Assembly: GCA_040265115.1 (NCBI GenBank)
Contig: JBDQGZ010000003.1
Coordinates: 1-35,520 of the forward strand
Length of the DNA stretch: 35,520 bases
From: M55B157 sp040265115
Lineage (GTDB): Bacteria; Actinomycetota; Actinomycetes; S36-B12
Direction: 5' to 3'
Shown here: positions 15,262 through 22,427 of the stretch, in pieces
How positions within the stretch are numbered: the first letter of the stretch is position 1
Layout of the letters: every line of letters starts with the position of its first letter
Made by a program: the position numbers and the translations under genes
The notes under the pieces: generated by a model
The model's input: only the letters and a program-made list of their open reading frames with translations
What the model was told of the DNA's origin: nothing
The model's database searches: none

Positions 15262-16417
15262 CCCGCTGCAGGGGACCGAGGCCAATCAGCTGTGCCAGGG
15301 TGAAGACAGCGGCGATGGCGAATACCGCCGTCCAGGTCACTCCGGTGTCGAGTAGGGCGCCGATCGCCAACGGCCCCACAGCCGCGGCGGCGTAGGCAAC
15401 GAAGAGCGCCATCGCGGTCAGCCCTGCCGCATCATGGGCATCGGTTGCCAGTTCCGGCAGCAGCGCCATGCCGACGGAGAACACCCCGCCCAATCCGATG
15501 CCGGCGACGGCCACGACGGGCCACGTCATCCATTCTGGTGCGACACCCATGAGCAGGACAACTCCGGTCGAGATCAGCACCAGGACGATGAAGAGCGGTC
15601 GACGGTCCGCCAGCCGGGAGGTGATCCGGGGAATCGCGATTGCTCCGACGACCTGCAGGAGGCTGAAAAAGCCGAACAGGTATCCACCCTCGGCCTGGGT
15701 CCACCCCCGTTCGTCATAGGACGGCGCCATCCAGGCCAGCAGGATGTAGAAGGCGACGCTGTTGACCGCCAGGAAAGCGGCGAGGAACCATGCGGTTCTC
15801 GACCGCCACGGCAGTCGCATCACGAACTCTGATCGGTCCGCCGATTCCGTCCGCCGAAGCGCCACAACAGCCCACGCGACCGTGGCTAGGAACGCCGGAA
15901 TCGCCCACACCGTTAACGCCGCCGGCCAACTCCCCCACCATTGGGCCAGCGGAACCGTCACCGCCGCAGCGATCGCGGCGCCGGCCATGAACGTGGCGGT
16001 GGTGTAGGAGCTCACCCTCATGACCCGCTCGGGAAACCACTCCCGCACGAACGAAGGTGTCACGCCTGCACCGACCGCGATACCGACACCTGCGAGGAGT
16101 GCGGTGAGGAACAACACCCCGCCCCACGATGATGACCACCAGCGCAGGGTGAGGGCGACGGTGATCGCAGCGAGCCCGCCGACGGTCAGCCAGCCGATTC
16201 CGTGACGCCGCACGAGTCTGGGAATGACGAGCGCGAAGATCGCCATGCACACGGTCGGAATCGTGGTCAGCGCACCGATCATGGCGTCGTTGAAGCCGAG
16301 GCTCGCTTGAATGTCCAGGCTCAGCGGCGGCACCGATGCGATCACCGGCCGGATACTTGCGGAGATCGCGAGGAGTGCGAGGAGTCGCCACGAAGTTGGA
16401 GCCAGCGCTGACGTCAC
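15218..16417 (-). CDS. MFS transporter, CynX/NimT-like
   Basis: A protein of 399 residues with about 12 hydrophobic helices and the 6+6 major facilitator pattern. The N-terminus V-I-A-S-V-P-P-L-S-L-D-I-Q-A-S-L-G-F and G-A-L-T-T-I-P-T-V-C-M-A-I-F-A are typical of the cyanate/nitroimidazole (CynX/NimT) branch. The helix 2-3 loop reads L-V-R-R-H-G-I-G-W. The substrate is unknown: members move small organic anions or confer drug resistance. I favour GTG 16417 over TTG 16420 because TACACT (minus strand, 16429-16424) is exactly 6 nt before the GTG. It is divergent from the DHA2-type transporter, 56 bp between starts. Its final 44 bp overlap the end of the flavoprotein gene on the other strand. Confidence 0.85.
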   Translation of the reverse strand: MTSALAPTSWRLLALLAISASIRPVIASVPPLSLDIQASLGFNDAMIGALTTIPTVCMAIFALVIPRLVRRHGIGWLTVGGLAAITVALTLRWWSSSWGGVLFLTALLAGVGIAVGAGVTPSFVREWFPERVMRVSSYTTATFMAGAAIAAAVTVPLAQWWGSWPAALTVWAIPAFLATVAWAVVALRRTESADRSEFVMRLPWRSRTAWFLAAFLAVNSVAFYILLAWMAPSYDERGWTQAEGGYLFGFFSLLQVVGAIAIPRITSRLADRRPLFIVLVLISTGVVLLMGVAPEWMTWPVVAVAGIGLGGVFSVGMALLPELATDAHDAAGLTAMALFVAYAAAAVGPLAIGALLDTGVTWTAVFAIAAVFTLAQLIGLGPLQRARAGRGSRAPLGSG

Positions 16418-16423
16418 CAAGGG

Positions 16424-16467
16424 AGTGTAGAGGTCCCGCCCTGCCGGAAGCGCGAAACCACTAGGTT
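16424..16467. promoter_or_regulatory. Divergent leaderless promoters of the two MFS genes
   Basis: TACACT on the minus strand (16429-16424) is 6 nt from GTG 16417. TAGGTT on the plus strand (16462-16467) is 6 nt from GTG 16474. Neither gene has a Shine-Dalgarno sequence. No clear -35 element or operator palindrome is seen between them. Confidence 0.55.
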
Positions 16468-16473
16468 CAAGGC

Positions 16474-18045
16474 GTGACCGGCCACCTGTCGAAGGGTTTC
16501 ATCCTCACCACCTTGATCCTCGGTGCCGGGGTAGCCAACATGAACCTCTCCCTCGCCAACGTCGCACTCCCGGACATCAGTCGAGACCTCCAGGCCAGCC
16601 AGGTGGGTACGAACCTCGTCGGCGTCGGCTTCACCCTCGGCCTCGCCGCGAGCGTGCTCTATCTGGGCGCGCTCGGTGACCGATACGGCCGACGCCGCAT
16701 GCTGCTCATCGGTCTCACCGCATCGATTCCGTTCGCGATGCTCGCAGCGTGGGCACCGAACGTCGAGATTCTCGTCCTCGCCCGCATCCTCGGTGGGGTG
16801 GCGGCCGGCATGACCTACCCCACGACGCTCACGTTCATCGTGGCGCTCTTCGATGGAAAGGAACGCACCACCGCCATCGCGCTGTGGTCCGGCATCGGTG
16901 CGGCTTTCGCCGCGATCGGCCCACCCTTCATGGGCTGGCTGTTGACCTTCGCCTGGTGGGGGGCGGGCTTCCTCCTGCCGATTCCACTCGCCGTCGTCGC
17001 CCTCGTCATGGCCTGGCGTCTCCCGAGCAGCACCGGGGAGGGAGACGAGAAGGTCGACAACCTCAGCGGCATCCTCTCGATCGTCATGGTGACCGCGCTC
17101 GTCCTCGCCATCACATTCGCGCCCATGCCCGGGGTCGGGGTCATCGCCATCTCGCTCGCGGTCACGGCCGTGGTGCTCATCGCGTGGTTCATGCTGCGCC
17201 AGCGCACGCTCGACAACCCGCTCTATGACCTCAGCATCGCCAAACGGCGCATCTTCTGGGTCGCCGCGCTCGCCGGGATCATCGTGTTCGGCTCGCTGAT
17301 GGGCGCGTTCTTCATCGGCCAGCAATACCTGCAGGATGTCCTCGGCTACGGCAGCCTGGGTGCCGGCCTGTCGATCCTGCCGACCTCAATCATGCTCGTG
17401 CTCGTCGCACCCATCGCTGCACGAATGATCACCGCACTCGGTTCGCGGATGACCCTCATCATCGGTTTCGCCGTGCTCGCCGCGGGCTTTCTCACGATGC
17501 TGTCGTGGCGCCCGGATTCGTCCATCACGCTCGTGCTCATTGCCTACGCACTACTCGGAGCCGGTGTGTCCATCGCGGCCGCACCCGCGTCGCGATCGAT
17601 CATGGCCGCGGTGCCCCAGCGGCGCCTCGGCATGGGGTCGGCGACCAATGACCTTCAGCGCGATCTCGGCGGCGCGATCATGCAGTCGGTGATGGGCTCA
17701 CTGCTCGTCGTGCGCTACGCCTCATCGCTGCGCGAATCGCTGTCCGGGATTCCCGAGGATCAGCGCCAGCAGGTCACCGATCAGACCGTCACCCTCTTGA
17801 CCTCGTCCTTCGCCGGGGCCGAGCAGGTCGCTCAATCACTCCCGCAGTCCGAGGCGAACACACTGATCCAATGGGCCTCTGATGCCTTCGCGCGTGGCTC
17901 GGGTCTCGCCTTTGCCGCCGCACTCCTGGCGGTAGGCGTAGGTATGGCGATCGTGGTGTTCCTCTTCCCCGGCAAGGCTGCCGAGATCGAGGTCGAGGAG
18001 AAATACGCGCGGATGGATCAGGCAGGTCAGAACAACGCGGAATAG
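16474..18045 (+). CDS. MFS transporter, DHA2 family (14 transmembrane helices)
   Basis: A 523-residue protein, the length usual for 14-helix drug:H+ antiporters (EmrB/QacA type). Helix 1 (about residues 7-28) is followed by N-V-A-L-P-D-I-S-R-D-L, typical of DHA2 proteins. Motif A is G-A-L-G-D-R-Y-G-R-R-R-M-L-L-I-G (near 67-82). The helix-5 motif C region is G-S/A-rich with I-G-P-P-F-M-G-W-L-L. A short cytoplasmic C-terminal tail is charged (E-I-E-V-E-E-K-Y-A-R-M-D-Q-A-G-Q). It would export hydrophobic or cationic compounds in exchange for protons; the substrate is not predictable. The gene has a leaderless promoter and no adjacent TetR or MarR regulator. Its last 19 bp overlap the end of the ACC deaminase gene on the opposite strand. 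Confidence 0.9.
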   Translation: MTGHLSKGFILTTLILGAGVANMNLSLANVALPDISRDLQASQVGTNLVGVGFTLGLAASVLYLGALGDRYGRRRMLLIGLTASIPFAMLAAWAPNVEILVLARILGGVAAGMTYPTTLTFIVALFDGKERTTAIALWSGIGAAFAAIGPPFMGWLLTFAWWGAGFLLPIPLAVVALVMAWRLPSSTGEGDEKVDNLSGILSIVMVTALVLAITFAPMPGVGVIAISLAVTAVVLIAWFMLRQRTLDNPLYDLSIAKRRIFWVAALAGIIVFGSLMGAFFIGQQYLQDVLGYGSLGAGLSILPTSIMLVLVAPIAARMITALGSRMTLIIGFAVLAAGFLTMLSWRPDSSITLVLIAYALLGAGVSIAAAPASRSIMAAVPQRRLGMGSATNDLQRDLGGAIMQSVMGSLLVVRYASSLRESLSGIPEDQRQQVTDQTVTLLTSSFAGAEQVAQSLPQSEANTLIQWASDAFARGSGLAFAAALLAVGVGMAIVVFLFPGKAAEIEVEEKYARMDQAGQNNAE

Positions 18046-19028
18046 CCGTTGAGAGCCGGCTGGCCTCCGAGGTGGGCGTAGAGAACCTTGGATGACTGGT
18101 CGATCTCGCCGCGAACGATCAAATCGAGCATTCCCGCCATCGACTTTCCCTCGTACACCGGATCGGTGATCATTCCCTCAGTGCGCGCCGCTGTGCGCAT
18201 CGCATCGAGGGTCTGCTCATCGGGAATGCCATAGATCCCAGCGTGGTAATCAGGGTTCAACTCGACATCGTCATCAGTCACCTCGACCCCGATCAGCGCG
18301 CCGGTGGACTTCGCAATGCGAGTCACCGCTGCCAGCGTCTCGGGAACCTTCGCGGACGCATCGATCCCCAGCACCCGACGACGTCGATCACGCTGAGCGA
18401 AGCCCGCGACCATGCCGGCCTGCGTCGAACCGGTGACCGAGCAGACGATGACCGTGTCGAAGAAGACACCGAGTTCAGCTTCCTGCTGCTCGACCTCGCG
18501 CGCCCACTGTGCGAATCCGAGACCACCGAGCGGGTGATCGCTGGCACCGGCGGGAATGGCATAGGGCGTTCCGCCGGATTCGCGGACCTCGGCAAGCGCG
18601 TTCTCCCAGGACTCCTTGAATCCAATGCCGAACTCTGCCTGCACGAGCCGAACATCAGCACCCGCGAGCCGTGAGAGCAGGATGTTGCCGACCTTGTCGT
18701 ACACCGCATCCGGCCAGTCGACCCAGGACTCCTGGATCAATACGCACTTCATGCCGACATGTGCCGCGACCGCCGCGACCTGCCGGGTGTGATTGGACTG
18801 GACTCCACCAATCGAGACCAGGGTGTCTGCGCCATGCGCGAGCGCATCCGCGACGAGGTATTCCAGTTTCCGGGTCTTGTTGCCACCGTATGCGATTCCG
18901 GAGTTGCAGTCCTCGCGCTTCGCCCAAACCTCAGCTCCACCGAGATGAGCAGTCAACCGATTGAGTCGATGCACCGGCGACGGGCCGAACAGCAGCGGGT
19001 AGCGGGCGTAGTCCTCGATGCTGGGCAT
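18027..19028 (-). CDS. acdS: 1-aminocyclopropane-1-carboxylate (ACC) deaminase
   Basis: A 333-residue PLP enzyme of the tryptophan-synthase-beta fold that converts ACC, the plant ethylene precursor, to 2-oxobutyrate and ammonia. From ATG 19028 (AAGGAG 6 nt upstream) the numbering nearly coincides with the Pseudomonas enzyme: PLP lysine K51 in G-G-N-K-T-R-K-L-E-Y, nucleophile S78 in G-V-Q-S-N, Y266, and Y292-E293 in D-P-V-Y-E-G-K-S-M. E293 and L320 (Y-A-H-L-G-G) correspond to Pseudomonas E295 and L322, which separate true ACC deaminases from D-cysteine desulfhydrases. The call is therefore firmer than a family match. No signal peptide; cytoplasmic. It follows the GntR/FCD gene by 37 bp on the same strand, so its regulation is probably through that protein rather than an Lrp-type AcdR. 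Confidence 0.95.
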   Translation of the reverse strand: MPSIEDYARYPLLFGPSPVHRLNRLTAHLGGAEVWAKREDCNSGIAYGGNKTRKLEYLVADALAHGADTLVSIGGVQSNHTRQVAAVAAHVGMKCVLIQESWVDWPDAVYDKVGNILLSRLAGADVRLVQAEFGIGFKESWENALAEVRESGGTPYAIPAGASDHPLGGLGFAQWAREVEQQEAELGVFFDTVIVCSVTGSTQAGMVAGFAQRDRRRRVLGIDASAKVPETLAAVTRIAKSTGALIGVEVTDDDVELNPDYHAGIYGIPDEQTLDAMRTAARTEGMITDPVYEGKSMAGMLDLIVRGEIDQSSKVLYAHLGGQPALNGYSALF

Positions 19029-19065
19029 GATCCACTCCTTGCAGATGTGATCGATAAACGTGGGG

Positions 19066-19707
19066 CTATGACCGGGGCTCGGCGAGGTATTCGTCGTGGA
19101 GCTCTTGTTGAAGCGATCCGAAGAGATCGCTCGTGATGAGCGCGGCACGCTCGGAGTCACCGTCGGCGAGCGCATCTAGGAGCTCGAGATGACGCGCCGC
19201 GGAAGATTTTGCGTGGTCACCGCCAAAGCGCATCACCTCGATACGCCGGATGAGAGGCGACCATCGTTCGATGGTGTCGGCGAGCGGCCCGTTGTCAGCC
19301 CGATCCACCACGATGCCATGGAAATCTTCATCGGCAGCCAGCGCCGTGCGAACATCACTGACACGGATCGCGGCGAGAAAACGGTCATTCGCCGCCCGCA
19401 TTCGGGTGAGGTCATCGTCGGTGACGCGCGCGATGCGCACGGCTTCGGTGTGCATCAGTCGGATCAAGGCCACGGCGTCTCGGGCCTCGCGGGTGTCGAT
19501 CTCGCTCACCCTGGTGTGGGACTGCGCCTTGCGTTCGACGAGGCCTTCCGCGGTCAGGCGGGCCAGGGCTTCTCGGATCGGCGCCTTGGACATCCCGAGG
19601 TCGTAGGCCAGATCTGCCTCGCGCAGCACGGTGCCCGGAGGATCCTCACCGAAGACGATGCGATCGCGTAGCCGCTCGTAGGCCACATCCCGCAGTAGTC
19701 GACGCAC
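19066..19707 (-). CDS. GntR-family (FCD subfamily) transcription factor, probable acdS regulator
   Basis: A 213-residue regulator. Residues about 5-70 form the winged helix (A-Y-E-R-L-R-D-R-I-V-F-G-E onward; recognition helix S-K-A-P-I-R-E-A-L-A-R-L; wing with G-L-V-E-R). The remainder is an FCD effector domain with metal-ligand candidates D-E-D-F-H and R-H-L-E-L-L-D-A-L. The last-helix position that is usually His in FCD proteins reads S-D-L-F here, so metal or ligand binding may differ. Transcription starts next to GTG 19707 (TAGTCT, 6 nt upstream, no Shine-Dalgarno), and the promoter sits inside the palindromic operator, implying autorepression. The downstream gene is acdS, so the likely inducer is ACC or a related amino acid. 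The ligand is inference. Confidence 0.88.
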   Translation of the reverse strand: MRRLLRDVAYERLRDRIVFGEDPPGTVLREADLAYDLGMSKAPIREALARLTAEGLVERKAQSHTRVSEIDTREARDAVALIRLMHTEAVRIARVTDDDLTRMRAANDRFLAAIRVSDVRTALAADEDFHGIVVDRADNGPLADTIERWSPLIRRIEVMRFGGDHAKSSAARHLELLDALADGDSERAALITSDLFGSLQQELHDEYLAEPRS

Positions 19708-19713
19708 CCCACT

Positions 19714-19747
19714 AGACTAACATGTTAGTGACCCGGTTGACATGTCA
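19714..19747. promoter_or_regulatory. Double palindromic operator and -10 element of the gntR-acdS operon
   Basis: Site 1 is ACTAACATGTTAGT (19716-19729), a perfect 14-bp palindrome. Site 2 is TGACATGTCA (19738-19747), a perfect 10-bp palindrome. They share the core ACATGT, and their centres are 20 bp apart, close to two helical turns. The -10 hexamer TAGTCT on the minus strand (19719-19714) overlaps site 1 and lies 6 nt before the GntR start. This is the expected layout for cooperative autorepression by a dimeric FCD-GntR protein. Confidence 0.72.
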
Positions 19748-19895
19748 GTTGGGGGCATCGTAGAGTTCTCCTCGCAGCCCGGCTGCGCTGTTGTCCCCCC
19801 CGTCGACGGCGCCCGGGCTGCCCTATTTCTCGCCGTTCCTCGCGACATTCCCACCGGACGAACTAGCCCCCGGGCACATGGCCTCCTAGGGCAGA

Positions 19896-21965
19896 ATGCA
19901 GGCCATGGCGCTGCTAAGACGACCGGGCTGGCTGACGAAGTGGGCCACCGACGTCCCGTCGCAGGCCGGCGTCATCGGCGCCGCCTGGAGCGTGGCCGGG
20001 AGTCTGAGCCGCGGCCTGCTACCCCGTTCGCCCCTCGACCAGGCCATGACGACCAGCATCGTGGCGACCATCAACTACCAGCTCACCGCTACCGGTTGGG
20101 CCAGTCTGGAAGCCATCGCGGCCGTCCCCGGGCGGCGACCGGGCACCACCGCGCGCCTCGTCGTCGCAGGGCTCGCGATCACTGGCGGTTACGCCACTGC
20201 CTTCGCCACCGCGAAGCGTTCGGCCACATCACCCATTGCCGCCGGGGCCTATGCCCTCGGCCGGCAGACGGCGTTCAGCGGCATCGCCGGTGCGGCCGCG
20301 TCCATCTGGGACGATCTGCTGCATCGCCGACTCGGCTTGAAGCCCGGTCTCGACACGACGGTGGTGCCGAATCTCATCACCGGGGGCGCCATCGCCGCCG
20401 GAAATGTCTACTTCGCCATACGACGCGCACACAAATACGGCACGACGACATCTGAGCATCGCTTCGCTGGCGTCGATGCCCGCTCGGTCACCGTTGCAGC
20501 CGCGGCCGGGGTCGGGGCCACGGTTGGTCTCGGCACGCTCGTCATCGCCGAGCAGTTCGCCGCACACGGACTCGAGCGCGGCATGACTCGGATCATCGGT
20601 CGCGATCCAGGCGCTCTCGGCTCGCTTGCCGCGCACGGCATCCTCCTCGGTGGTCTCGGTCTTGCGACCACCGCTGCTCTGCGCCAAATCACCGCGCGAC
20701 TGCAGCACAGCGACGACATCGTCGAACCTGCCTACCCCGAGCCCCCGACGTCGTCGCACGTCTCCGCCGGACCCGCGAGCACGATGCCTTTCGATGCGAT
20801 CGGCAAGGAGGGTCGCCGCTTCGTCTTGATGGCCCTCAATGGTCAGGACATCACCGCCGTCATGGGTGAACCCGCTGTCGATCCAGTGCGCATCGTCGGC
20901 GGCTTCGAGTCCAGCGCCGACATCCGCGAGCGCGCGAAACTGACCTTGGCCGACTTCGAATCCTGCGGCGGGTACGACCGAGGACTGATCTGCGTGGCCT
21001 CACCAACCGGTGTCGGCTACGTCAATTACACGATCATCGAGGCGCTGGAATACCTCACTCGCGGCAACTGCGCGACGATCGTTCCGCAGTACGCCCTCGT
21101 GCCCAGTGCTCTCGCAATGCCCCGAACCGCCGAAGGCGTGCACCTGACGAAGCTCATCCTCGAAGGCCTCCGCGATCACATCGATGCCATGCCCGCGGAC
21201 CGTCGACCCCGAGTGGTGTTGATGGGCGAGAGTCTCGGCGCGAACGTCGCCCTCGACGTGTCCACGCTCCCGGGTCCCTATGTCGGCATCCCTGCGCTCG
21301 AGCACCTCGGGGTCGACGGTGGCGTGTACTTCGGAGTGCCGTTCCGGACTGAGTTCTGGCAACGTTGGCGAGACAACCCCGAGGCCATGGACCCCGAGGA
21401 TGACGTGCTGTGCGTCGCGCAACCCGATGAAGCTCCCGCACTCCCGCCGGGTCAGATGCGCCACCTCATGGTCGTTCATCACGATGATCCGGTGAATAAG
21501 TTCGGCTACGCGATGGTGCTCCAACCACCCTGGTGGATGGGACCTCCCGCGACTCGTCCACCCGGTGTTCCGCGGGAGACGCGCTTCCGACCCATCACCA
21601 CCTTTGCGATCGCGACGGTCGATCTGCTGAACGGGATGAACTCCAAGCCCGGGCAGTTCAAGCGTGAGGGGCACGACTATCGCATTGAGGCTCGGCTCGG
21701 CCTGCAGCGTTCCTACGGCCTCGACTGCTCACCCGAGCAGGCCGAGGCGATTGAGGATGAGTTGCGCGAACGCGAGACGCAGTGGGCCGCTCGGCGCATG
21801 ATCGCCCGCACCCTCGACCGAGCACGGCGCAAGATCTCCTCCACCCTGGATGCCTGGGGTGATGTGAACGTGGATGTGGCCGATCTCGACCCCGCCCTCA
21901 CCGAGGTGGTGCCGGGGAACCCACTGCAGCGGTTCAGCCAGATCAGCACGCCTCCCGGAGCCTGA
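19896..21965 (+). CDS. Abhydrolase_9-type membrane alpha/beta-hydrolase
   Basis: A 689-residue protein. Residues about 20-265 hold several hydrophobic or Ala/Gly-rich segments (near 90-105, 115-135, 158-172, 198-218 and 243-262), like the N-terminal membrane domain of this actinobacterial family. Residues about 300-600 form the catalytic domain, with nucleophile S446 in M-G-E-S-L-G-A-N (GxSxG) and downstream His candidates in V-V-H-H-D-D-P-V. The fold is that of Abhydrolase_9; the reaction is not known for most members, though an esterase or lipase is likely. The start is uncertain: ATG 19896 has TAGGGC close by, while ATG 19905 has CAGAAT 7 nt upstream and better fits the local leaderless pattern. 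The 188-bp gap to gntR contains the double operator and nothing else I recognise. Confidence 0.8.
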   Translation: MQAMALLRRPGWLTKWATDVPSQAGVIGAAWSVAGSLSRGLLPRSPLDQAMTTSIVATINYQLTATGWASLEAIAAVPGRRPGTTARLVVAGLAITGGYATAFATAKRSATSPIAAGAYALGRQTAFSGIAGAAASIWDDLLHRRLGLKPGLDTTVVPNLITGGAIAAGNVYFAIRRAHKYGTTTSEHRFAGVDARSVTVAAAAGVGATVGLGTLVIAEQFAAHGLERGMTRIIGRDPGALGSLAAHGILLGGLGLATTAALRQITARLQHSDDIVEPAYPEPPTSSHVSAGPASTMPFDAIGKEGRRFVLMALNGQDITAVMGEPAVDPVRIVGGFESSADIRERAKLTLADFESCGGYDRGLICVASPTGVGYVNYTIIEALEYLTRGNCATIVPQYALVPSALAMPRTAEGVHLTKLILEGLRDHIDAMPADRRPRVVLMGESLGANVALDVSTLPGPYVGIPALEHLGVDGGVYFGVPFRTEFWQRWRDNPEAMDPEDDVLCVAQPDEAPALPPGQMRHLMVVHHDDPVNKFGYAMVLQPPWWMGPPATRPPGVPRETRFRPITTFAIATVDLLNGMNSKPGQFKREGHDYRIEARLGLQRSYGLDCSPEQAEAIEDELRERETQWAARRMIARTLDRARRKISSTLDAWGDVNVDVADLDPALTEVVPGNPLQRFSQISTPPGA

Positions 21966-22080
21966 TCGTTCGGGACGTTGTGGGCCGCACAATCGCGCCG
22001 CGACTCACCGTGCCCCGCCATGCTTGCCCTGACACCCCACGTCTGACACGCTGAGTCCCGTTCGCCACTTTTGTCCGTTT

Positions 22081-22112
22081 TAATCTCAAGTGAGTCCCAC
22101 GTCAAGGGGGAG
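22081..22112 (+). promoter_or_regulatory. Putative -10 and ribosome-binding site of the bldC-like gene
   Basis: TAATCT at 22081-22086 is a good -10 candidate, giving a leader of roughly 23 nt. AAGGGGGAG at 22104-22112 is the ribosome-binding site, 3 nt before ATG 22116 (5 nt from the GGGGG core). No confident -35 was found. This gene is therefore leadered, unlike most in the window. Confidence 0.45.
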
Positions 22113-22115
22113 CGC

Positions 22116-22415
22116 ATGACCTCCATGCCCAGTGATCGGATGCCCAGTGATCGGATGCCCAGTGATCGGATGCCCAGTGATCGGATGCCGGGTGACCCTG
22201 AGGCCCTGCTGACCCCCAGTGAGGTCGCCGCGATGTTCCGCGTTGACCCCAAGACGGTGACCCGCTGGGCCAAGGCCGGCAAGTTGTCGAGTATCCGGAC
22301 CCTGGGCGGCCATCGGCGCTATCGGGCGAGCGAGGTCAAGGCCCTGCTCACGGAGTCCTCCCCGACCCCCGCCGTGCCGGCGGTTCCTCCGCCGCCCGCT
22401 CCCCCAGGTTTCTGA
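22116..22415 (+). CDS. bldC: BldC-like MerR-family DNA-binding regulator with repeated N-terminus
   Basis: A 99-residue protein. Residues about 29-78 (E-A-L-L-T-P-S-E-V-A-A-M-F-R-V-D-P-K-T-V-T-R-W-A-K-A-G-K-L-S-S-I-R-T-L-G-G-H-R-R-Y) match Streptomyces BldC nearly residue for residue, including the winged-helix recognition helix and the G-G-H-R-R-Y wing. BldC binds DNA cooperatively at tandem direct repeats and controls the timing of development in Streptomyces. Outside that genus it is a widespread small regulator. The N-terminus is unusual: M-P-S-D-R is repeated four times, followed by M-P-G-D-P, encoded by a 15-bp tandem repeat. The C-terminus is Pro-rich (P-P-P-P-A-P-P-G-F). Start ATG 22116 is supported by AAGGGGGAG. 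Each repeat also offers an in-frame ATG. Confidence 0.9.
   Translation: MTSMPSDRMPSDRMPSDRMPSDRMPGDPEALLTPSEVAAMFRVDPKTVTRWAKAGKLSSIRTLGGHRRYRASEVKALLTESSPTPAVPAVPPPPAPPGF
22125..22199 (+). repeat. 15-bp in-frame tandem repeat at the 5' end of bldC
   Basis: Four identical copies of ATGCCCAGTGATCGG occupy 22125-22184, followed by one diverged copy (22185-22199). The unit is a multiple of three and encodes Met-Pro-Ser-Asp-Arg, so a gain or loss of copies changes protein length without a frameshift. Identity at every base, including wobble positions, points to recent amplification by slippage. Confidence 0.95.
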
Positions 22416-22427
22416 TCCGAGGCGCTC

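Noticed and set aside
18027..19028. D-cysteine desulfhydrase instead of ACC deaminase
   Set aside because: The discriminating residues are Glu (E293) and Leu (L320), as in true ACC deaminases.
22125..22199. CRISPR-like or MITE-like repeat
   Set aside because: The copies are contiguous without spacers, 15 bp long and in frame within a coding region, so this is a coding tandem repeat.
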